Program-made: the position numbers and the translations under genes | Notes under the pieces: generated by a model | Database searches by the model: none | What the model was told of the DNA's origin: nothing | Seen by the model: only the letters and a program-made list of their open reading frames with translations | Shown: piece by piece, positions 58,756 to 64,000 of the stretch | How the letters are laid out: each line of letters opens with the position of its first letter | Numbering within the stretch: position 1 is the stretch's first letter | Assembly (NCBI RefSeq): GCF_003285015.1 | Contig: NZ_QMFB01000014.1 | Coordinates: 124,001 to 188,000 of the forward strand | From: Paenibacillus contaminans | Lineage (GTDB): Bacteria > Bacillota > Bacilli > Paenibacillales > NBRC-103111 | DNA: 64,000 bases | Reading direction: 5' to 3'

Positions 58756-59496
58756 ATGCGAGTATCGTTGTTTATTACTTGTCTAGCCGACCAGCTGTAT
58801 CCGGAGGTTGGTGAAAGCGTCGTCAGGCTGCTTCACCGCTACGGGTGCGAGGTCGATTTTCCGGAGGTGCAAACCTGCTGCGGCCAGCCGGCCTTCAACA
58901 GCGGCTACCAGGATGAAGCCCGCGAAGTGGCGCGGAATCTCGTTCGCGCGTTCGAGCACAGCGACTACGTCGTGACGCCGTCCGGTTCCTGCTCCGGCAT
59001 GGTCCATCACTACTATCCGTACTTGTTCCAAGATGAGCCGGAATGGAAAGACAAAGCTGACAAGCTTGTCGCCAAAACGTACGAGTTTTCCCAATTTCTC
59101 GTGAAGGTGCTCGGCGTCAGCGATCTGGGGGCGTATTTTCCGGAAAAAGTAACCTACCATCCTTCGTGCCACGCCATGAGACTGGTCGGCATTAAGGAAG
59201 AACCGCAAGCGCTGCTAAGTAACGTTCAAGGAATGGAGTTCATCGATCTTCCGCGCAAGGAAGACTGCTGCGGCTTCGGAGGCACGTTCGCGGTCAAAAT
59301 GGCCGACATGTCGCAGGCAATGGTTTGCGAGAAGGCGGCTAACGTATGCGCGACGAATGCGAACGTGCTCGTCGGTACGGATATGGGCTGTCTCATGAAT
59401 ATCGGGGGACGGCTTAATAAAGAAGGCAAGCCGATTCGCGTTTTGCATATTTCGCAGCTGCTGGAGGAAGGAGTGAATAACGGTGAGCGCAAGTAA
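58756..59496 (+). CDS. lutA: L-lactate oxidation complex iron-sulfur subunit LutA
   Basis: 246-residue CCG-domain protein, part of the LutABC system that oxidises L-lactate to pyruvate. Two cysteine-rich CCG repeats: TCCGQPAFNSGY and DCCGFGGTFAVK, with heterodisulfide-reductase-like PSGSCSGMVHHYY and YHPSCHAMR. GAAGGAAGG precedes ATG 58756; the open frame to 58549 has no ribosome site. Overlaps lutB by 14 nt. Confidence 0.94.
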   Translation: MRVSLFITCLADQLYPEVGESVVRLLHRYGCEVDFPEVQTCCGQPAFNSGYQDEAREVARNLVRAFEHSDYVVTPSGSCSGMVHHYYPYLFQDEPEWKDKADKLVAKTYEFSQFLVKVLGVSDLGAYFPEKVTYHPSCHAMRLVGIKEEPQALLSNVQGMEFIDLPRKEDCCGFGGTFAVKMADMSQAMVCEKAANVCATNANVLVGTDMGCLMNIGGRLNKEGKPIRVLHISQLLEEGVNNGERK

Positions 59497-61042
59497 TGTA
59501 CATGCGGGTCACGATCCGGAGCTGGATCTGATCGGTACGGGGTTGAAAAAAAGAACGGAGAAGGCGCTTGCCGACGAATTTTTGCGGAAAGCGGTCGCCT
59601 TTACGACGGATAAGCTGCGTACGGGAAAACTCGCGGCGACGGACGATTTCGGCAATTGGGAAGATTGGCGGGAACGTGCCAAAGCGATACGCGAGCATAC
59701 GATCAGCCACCTTGATTATTATTTGACGCAATTTACCGATAATGTCTCCAAAAACGGCGGGAACGTTTATTTTTGCAATACGGCTTCGGATGCCGTCAAG
59801 CAGTTCATCGACATCGCCCGCAAGCATGATGCGAAGCTCGTCGCGAAAGGCAAATCGATGGTGTCGGAGGAAATGCATCTGAACCATCATCTGGAGCAGA
59901 TCGGAATCGAAGCGATCGAGACCGATCTCGGCGAATATATTTTGCAGCTGGCGAAGGAAACGCCTTCCCACTTGATCATTCCGGCGATTCATAAAAACAA
60001 GCAGCAAATCGCCGATATTTTTTCCGAGGAATCGGGTACGCAGCTGCCTCCCGAGACGAAGCCGCTCGCCAATTTCGCCAAGCAAAAGCTGCGCAATTAC
60101 TTTTTGGAAGCGGACATCGGTCTTACGGGCTGCAACTTCGGGGTTGCCGAATCGGGATCGATTACGCTCGTCTCGAACGAAGGCAACGGGCGTATGGTGT
60201 CTACGCTGCCGAAGGTCCACGTTGTCGTTATGGGGATGGAGCGGCTTATTCCGACCTTCGAGGACCTCGAGGTCGTGCTTAATATGCTGGCTCGCAGCGC
60301 GACCGGCCAGAAGCTGACCACGTACACGTCGATGATTACGGGCCCCAAACGTCCGGAGGATCTTGACGGGCCTGAGGAGCTGCATGTCATCGTGCTCGAT
60401 AACGGCCGTTCGGCGCAGCTTGGCGATCCGATCTTTCAAGAGGTGCTGCACTGCATTCGCTGCGCGGCCTGCTTGAACGTTTGTCCGGTGTACCGCCATG
60501 TCGGCGGACATACTTACGGCGCCGTCTACAGCGGCCCGATCGGCGCGGTGCTGACGCCGCTTCTGATGCAGGATATGAAGGAAGCGGGGGCGCTTGCGAA
60601 TGCGTCGAGCTTGTGCGGAGCTTGTTACGAGGCATGCCCGGTCAAAATACCGCTGCATGACATGCTCGTTCACCTGCGCCACCGCAAAGTCAAAATGAAG
60701 CTGACTCCGATGCTCGAACGTCTCGCGTTCCGCTCGTTCCAGACGATGTTCGGCAACGTGACGGTTTACAAAATGGCGACGAAATCGGCCTACTATTTGC
60801 AGAAGCCGTTCGTTCGCAACGGCAATATCCAGAAAGGGCCGGGACCGATGGCCGGCTGGACCGATTCGCGGTATTTCCCGATGAAGCCGAAGCAGTCCTT
60901 CCGCGACAAGTGGGCGGCGCTGCAGGAGGAGCTGAAGAACCGTCCGGCTGCCGTCAGCGGCAATAAAAACACGGACGATGCAAACGGCGCACGTTCCGGG
61001 GGCAATGCGAAAACAAACGGCAAGGGAGGCGGCGGGCGATAA
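59483..61042 (+). CDS. lutB: L-lactate oxidation iron-sulfur protein LutB
   Basis: 519-residue subunit: an LUD domain (about 60-300; GCNFGVAESGSITLVSNEGN) followed by two 4Fe-4S ferredoxin motifs (CIRCAACLNVCPVYRHVGG and CGACYEACPVKIPLHD, around 325-390), and a C-terminal helical tail of low complexity. GTG 59483 has AAGGAGTG upstream and lies inside the end of lutA. TAATG overlap with lutC shows translational coupling. Confidence 0.95.
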   Translation: MSASNVHAGHDPELDLIGTGLKKRTEKALADEFLRKAVAFTTDKLRTGKLAATDDFGNWEDWRERAKAIREHTISHLDYYLTQFTDNVSKNGGNVYFCNTASDAVKQFIDIARKHDAKLVAKGKSMVSEEMHLNHHLEQIGIEAIETDLGEYILQLAKETPSHLIIPAIHKNKQQIADIFSEESGTQLPPETKPLANFAKQKLRNYFLEADIGLTGCNFGVAESGSITLVSNEGNGRMVSTLPKVHVVVMGMERLIPTFEDLEVVLNMLARSATGQKLTTYTSMITGPKRPEDLDGPEELHVIVLDNGRSAQLGDPIFQEVLHCIRCAACLNVCPVYRHVGGHTYGAVYSGPIGAVLTPLLMQDMKEAGALANASSLCGACYEACPVKIPLHDMLVHLRHRKVKMKLTPMLERLAFRSFQTMFGNVTVYKMATKSAYYLQKPFVRNGNIQKGPGPMAGWTDSRYFPMKPKQSFRDKWAALQEELKNRPAAVSGNKNTDDANGARSGGNAKTNGKGGGGR

Positions 61043-61827
61043 TGGCGGAGCAAAAGCAAGGACTCATTCAAGGTCGCGAAGCGTTCATGCAAAATATTGC
61101 AAAGCGGCTCGGCCGGCCTTCGCCGCTTACGAAAGCGCCGGATCATCCGTATCGCGGCGCACCGGATTTCTATAAGGCGGTGCAGCTGTCGACGGAGGAG
61201 AAGGTCGACCTGTTCTGCCGTACATGGACGGGACTGACGGGCAAGGTGCTGATCGTCAAGGAAGCGGAAGCGGAGCAAGCGATCGCGGCATATGCGCGCG
61301 AGGTGACCGCGGAGCTCGAGGCGAGCCGCGTCGCGATCTGGGAGCATGAGCGGCTTAACGCGCTCGGGCTCGCGGAGCGCTTGCGCGAGGGCGGCACCGC
61401 CGTCGTTCCATGGCGCGAAGACGCCGCGGAACCGAACGGCGCAGCCGCCCCGGCAGGGGCCGCCGGCTCGCGCTGGAGCGGGCGCAGCGCATTGCTGCGC
61501 GCCGCGGAGCGATGCGAGCTCGGCATCGTGTGGCCGGACTACGCGATCGCCAACACGAGCACGCTCGTGCTTCTCGCACGCGGCGGCAAAGGCCGCTCGG
61601 TCAGCTTGCTGCCCGGCGCGCTGCTCGGCATTTTTCATGCGGACCAGCTGGTCACGCGGATGGGCGAGGCGTTCGCCGGCATCAAGCAGGATTATCCCGA
61701 GGCGGTCGATTTGCCATCCTCGATCAACCTGATAACCGGTCCGAGCCGCAGCGCCGATATCGAGAACGATTTGACGATCGGCATTCACGGCCCCGGCAAA
61801 GTGTATGCGGTTATTATCGTTCCATAA
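61042..61827 (+). CDS. lutC: lactate utilization protein LutC (LUD domain)
   Basis: 261-residue LUD protein, third subunit of LutABC. The LUD signature is visible in CELGIVWPDYAIANTSTLVL and SLLPGALLGIFHADQLVTRM, SRSADIENDLTIGIHGPGK. An Ala/Gly/Pro-rich insert at about 133-150 is GC-rich. The operon ends in a terminator at 61849. Confidence 0.94.
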   Translation: MAEQKQGLIQGREAFMQNIAKRLGRPSPLTKAPDHPYRGAPDFYKAVQLSTEEKVDLFCRTWTGLTGKVLIVKEAEAEQAIAAYAREVTAELEASRVAIWEHERLNALGLAERLREGGTAVVPWREDAAEPNGAAAPAGAAGSRWSGRSALLRAAERCELGIVWPDYAIANTSTLVLLARGGKGRSVSLLPGALLGIFHADQLVTRMGEAFAGIKQDYPEAVDLPSSINLITGPSRSADIENDLTIGIHGPGKVYAVIIVP

Positions 61828-61848
61828 GCGGATCTTTCCGGAAATATG

Positions 61849-61877
61849 AACAGTCGGCCTTCGTGCCGGCTGTTTTT
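61849..61877 (+). terminator. terminator of lutABC
   Basis: AACAGTCGGC pairs with GCCGGCTGTT around CTTCGT; TTTTTCTTT follows. Confidence 0.88.
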
Positions 61878-61956
61878 CTTTGGTTTAAAAGAGAAGAGGA
61901 ACTGAAACGGGTACGGCGAAGTAATATCAACATCGATTACCGAGAGAGGAGCTGCT

Positions 61957-63099
61957 ATGATTCGATTGTGTTTATGTAAGCAGCAGAAAAAAGTTTATCC
62001 GGCGTCGACTGTTCCGTCTCCCGGAAACCCCGCCCGCAATAAAGGCTGGGGCGGCGGTTTATGTCTAGCCTTCGCCGTTGCTGTATGGATAACGGGCTGC
62101 TCAACTTCGACGGGCGGCGGCAAGCCGGATGGGGATAAGCCGTCCGTTGCCGGCGTCCAAGAGAACGCGGGCGCTCCCATGCCTACCGCCGCACCTTCCG
62201 CATCGCCTCCAGCCGCATCGCCATCATCGCCCGGCAGTCCCGCAGCCGGCTTGGTTAAACCGCTTGGCGCGGCCGGCGAGCTTGCTTCCTATTACGATCG
62301 GCATCTTGCCGTCAAGGATGGCGTGTTATACGGCTGGACGACGGGCAGCGCCAAGCCGCAGCGCTTGCTCGAAAACGTCCTGCAAGCCGGAGTCGGGGAT
62401 ACGGCAAGCTACGCGCTTTTAACGGATGGACGATTGGCCGTTTGGGAGGAGGATCCGGCGAAGGCAGCCGTGTTCGTTGACGGGATCGTCAGCTTCTCCG
62501 CAGGCAAAACAGGCGTACTTGCGATCAAAAAGGACGGAACGCTGCTGCATTTTGCTTCCCGCGATAAGCCTGGTACCAAGATTGCTAAGGACGTCGTTTT
62601 TTCGAGCGTGGGAGACGGGACGGATTATTACATTACCGGGACGGGCGAGCTTTTCGCCAAAGGGTTGGCTCACCGCGGACAATATGGCGACGGCCGCCTG
62701 GAAAGCACGGATGAATTCATTCAAGTAGCCGGCGAAGCGGTTCAAGTGAGAGGACATACCGGCCACGCCGTCATGCTCCAGAAGAACGGCGATGTACAAG
62801 GAACGGGCGGCAATATTTACGGGCCTCTCGGCAAGCACGGGCTGGGCGATAAAGCGACGACATGGGGGATCATTTTTACCGGCGCGACTATGATTGCTAC
62901 CGGTTCCTCGCACTCCGCCGCGCTGAAGGAAGATGGGACGTTATGGATTTGGGGAGCCAACGAGGGAACGGAGCCCCGTCAAGTTTTGGAGCAAGTCACT
63001 ACTGTTGCCGCAGGTAAAGACGTAACGCTTGCCAAGACGAAAGACGGAAGCGTATGGTTCTGGCGAACGGGCGAAAAGCCGGACAAAGTACTGGAATAG
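61957..63099 (+). CDS. lipoprotein with RCC1-like beta-propeller repeats
   Basis: 380-residue exported protein. A long N-terminal signal peptide ends in the lipobox WITGC (Cys near 48); a Pro/Ser/Ala linker follows (to about 105). The remainder is built of RCC1-like repeats: LLTDGRLAVWEED, AIKKDGTLLHFASR, LQKNGDVQGTGGN, ALKEDGTLWIWGANEG and AKTKDGSVWFWRTGE. Such propellers bind ligands or proteins; function here unknown. GAGAGGAG precedes ATG 61957. Confidence 0.85.
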   Translation: MIRLCLCKQQKKVYPASTVPSPGNPARNKGWGGGLCLAFAVAVWITGCSTSTGGGKPDGDKPSVAGVQENAGAPMPTAAPSASPPAASPSSPGSPAAGLVKPLGAAGELASYYDRHLAVKDGVLYGWTTGSAKPQRLLENVLQAGVGDTASYALLTDGRLAVWEEDPAKAAVFVDGIVSFSAGKTGVLAIKKDGTLLHFASRDKPGTKIAKDVVFSSVGDGTDYYITGTGELFAKGLAHRGQYGDGRLESTDEFIQVAGEAVQVRGHTGHAVMLQKNGDVQGTGGNIYGPLGKHGLGDKATTWGIIFTGATMIATGSSHSAALKEDGTLWIWGANEGTEPRQVLEQVTTVAAGKDVTLAKTKDGSVWFWRTGEKPDKVLE

Positions 63100-63122
63100 G
63101 CAATGAAAGCGGGCATGATCAG

Positions 63123-63695
63123 ATGAAACCGACCGCACTATATCACTATTACGAACATTCGCAGGGGCCTTTCCGGAATTTATCCGACTTGCCGATGAAA
63201 GAGGCGCAGGAGGTTCAGCGGCAGCTGAAGGAGGCCGGTAAAGGCTTCGCCAGCAAACGGTCGGACGACTATATGAGCATTAGACGGGAGCTTGAGGACA
63301 AAGCGAGGCGAATGTTTATTGCAAAAGGCGGGACGCCGCTTAGAAGCCGTCCGCATTATTTAACGCTGGGGGAGACGCCGTGGCTGCAGGAATGGTATAG
63401 GGATGCACGAAAAATCGAACTCCCGATCGAGGATTTCAATCCGCAAATCATCAGCTTTACGTATGGCGATCTTTTTCCGACGATGCGATATGGTGACGAC
63501 AAGCCTTATCGGAAGCAAGTATTTACCTTGCATGAAATATTCAGCATCATCGACGAATTCGGGCTGCCTCAGGAGTGGAATCGTGACGGACTGCACGGAC
63601 CCGAACGGTACATCGAAGCGCAGGTTTGGGACGACGAGCCTTTGCTTCCATACATCCACAAGCTGAACGAAAAAAGCGGCAAGGAGATAAAATGA
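63123..63695 (+). CDS. conserved-looking hypothetical protein
   Basis: 190-residue cytoplasmic protein not recognised. It has Tyr/His-rich starts (LYHYYEHSQGPFRNLSDLP), a helical part (AQEVQRQLKEAGKGFASKR), HYLTLGETPWLQEWY and FGLPQEWNRDGLHGPERYIE. The start ATG 63123 follows a weak AAAGCGGG; the upstream open frame overlaps the previous gene. Same strand as its neighbours. Confidence 0.7.
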   Translation: MKPTALYHYYEHSQGPFRNLSDLPMKEAQEVQRQLKEAGKGFASKRSDDYMSIRRELEDKARRMFIAKGGTPLRSRPHYLTLGETPWLQEWYRDARKIELPIEDFNPQIISFTYGDLFPTMRYGDDKPYRKQVFTLHEIFSIIDEFGLPQEWNRDGLHGPERYIEAQVWDDEPLLPYIHKLNEKSGKEIK

Positions 63696-63764
63696 ATCGA
63701 GCAAGGGAATCGAGCCTATTCATTGGTTAATCGTACATTGAAAAAGCAAAGTGAGGGATGAGAC

Positions 63765-64000
63765 TTGAACCGTTCGGCAATCATTGCGGGTGCAGAAAAA
63801 TTTGCCCGGAACGAACTGGCCGCAGATTCCAGCGGACATGACTGGTGGCACGTATACCGCGTCACGAAATTGGCGCACAAGCTGGCCGCTTTGGAGAACG
63901 CAGACGTTTTTATTTGCACCGCAGCCGCCTTGCTTCACGACGTCGCGGACGAAAAGCTGAATCCGTCGAAGGAAGCGGGAATCGCCAAAATTGACGGGTG
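63765..64000 (+). CDS. HD-domain phosphohydrolase, 3' end outside the window
   Basis: The first 78 residues of an HD-superfamily protein: the N-terminal GHDWWHVYRVTKLAHKLA helix, with the first metal-ligand His, and TAAALLHDVADEKLNP with the HD pair. The layout is as in YpgQ/YedJ nucleotide phosphohydrolases. TTG 63765 has GTGAGGGATG upstream. Confidence 0.85.
   Translation, partial: MNRSAIIAGAEKFARNELAADSSGHDWWHVYRVTKLAHKLAALENADVFICTAAALLHDVADEKLNPSKEAGIAKIDG

Noticed and set aside
59414..60682. 422-codon minus-strand frame over lutB
   Set aside because: Antisense to lutB, whose LUD and ferredoxin motifs are clear; Arg/His-rich product.

Overview
The window looks like a chromosomal segment of a low-to-mid GC Gram-positive, most likely Paenibacillus or a close relative in Paenibacillaceae. 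Supporting signs are strong GGAGG-type ribosome binding sites, frequent TTG/GTG starts, LplB/YtcP-type sugar permeases paired with large AraC or YesM/YesN regulators, and a yutM-yneR-yuzB-like block as in Bacillus. A futalosine menaquinone gene pair and multi-module secreted glycan enzymes fit too. No rRNA, tRNA, CRISPR array or intact transposase was seen.

Layout. (1) 1-15777 is a rhamnose-polysaccharide utilisation locus: two paralogous GH78 alpha-L-rhamnosidases bracket a YesN/YesM two-component pair, a three-gene ABC importer, a large secreted TIM-barrel glycosidase-like protein and a sugar isomerase-type TIM barrel. (2) 16148-22304 holds a two-domain glycosyltransferase, an SGNH hydrolase, an AraC regulator and a divergent Gfo/Idh/MocA dehydrogenase. 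(3) 22979-33717 is a second glycan locus: a membrane AraC sensor, a decayed AraC remnant, an ABC importer and a secreted enzyme whose catalytic fold is split by four carbohydrate-binding modules. Both promoters of this locus carry the same 20-bp-period direct repeats. (4) 34041-47727 is mostly housekeeping: a zinc-ribbon/ankyrin membrane protein, mqnB-mqnD, a NodB lipoprotein, murI, an FMN reductase, SufR, SufA/YneR/YuzB-like proteins, a MurB-like protein, a FAD oxidoreductase and a LysM-M14 peptidase. (5) 47817-56204 contains a PBP followed by a seven-unit tandem repeat, then a repeat-rich tract, a HAD phosphatase, an unusual ArsR-type HTH/GyrB-ATPase fusion, remnants of mobile elements, a VOC protein, a CDF metal exporter behind an attenuator-like leader, and a small YkvA-like protein. 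(6) 56493-61827 encodes a FadR-type regulator, an acyltransferase-like protein and lutABC for L-lactate oxidation. (7) The end holds an RCC1-like lipoprotein, an unknown protein and a truncated HD-domain protein.

The most interesting material is in three places. The first is the HTH-GyrB fusion, which has an apparently dead catalytic Glu and sits behind a perfect 18-bp palindrome. The second is two families of dispersed structured repeats: a GGTAAACG...CGTTTATCC family with long and short forms, and a 215-nt family with internal inverted copies. The third is the 44-45 bp array that contains the stop codon of the PBP gene. All coordinates and motifs were read by eye; no database search was run.
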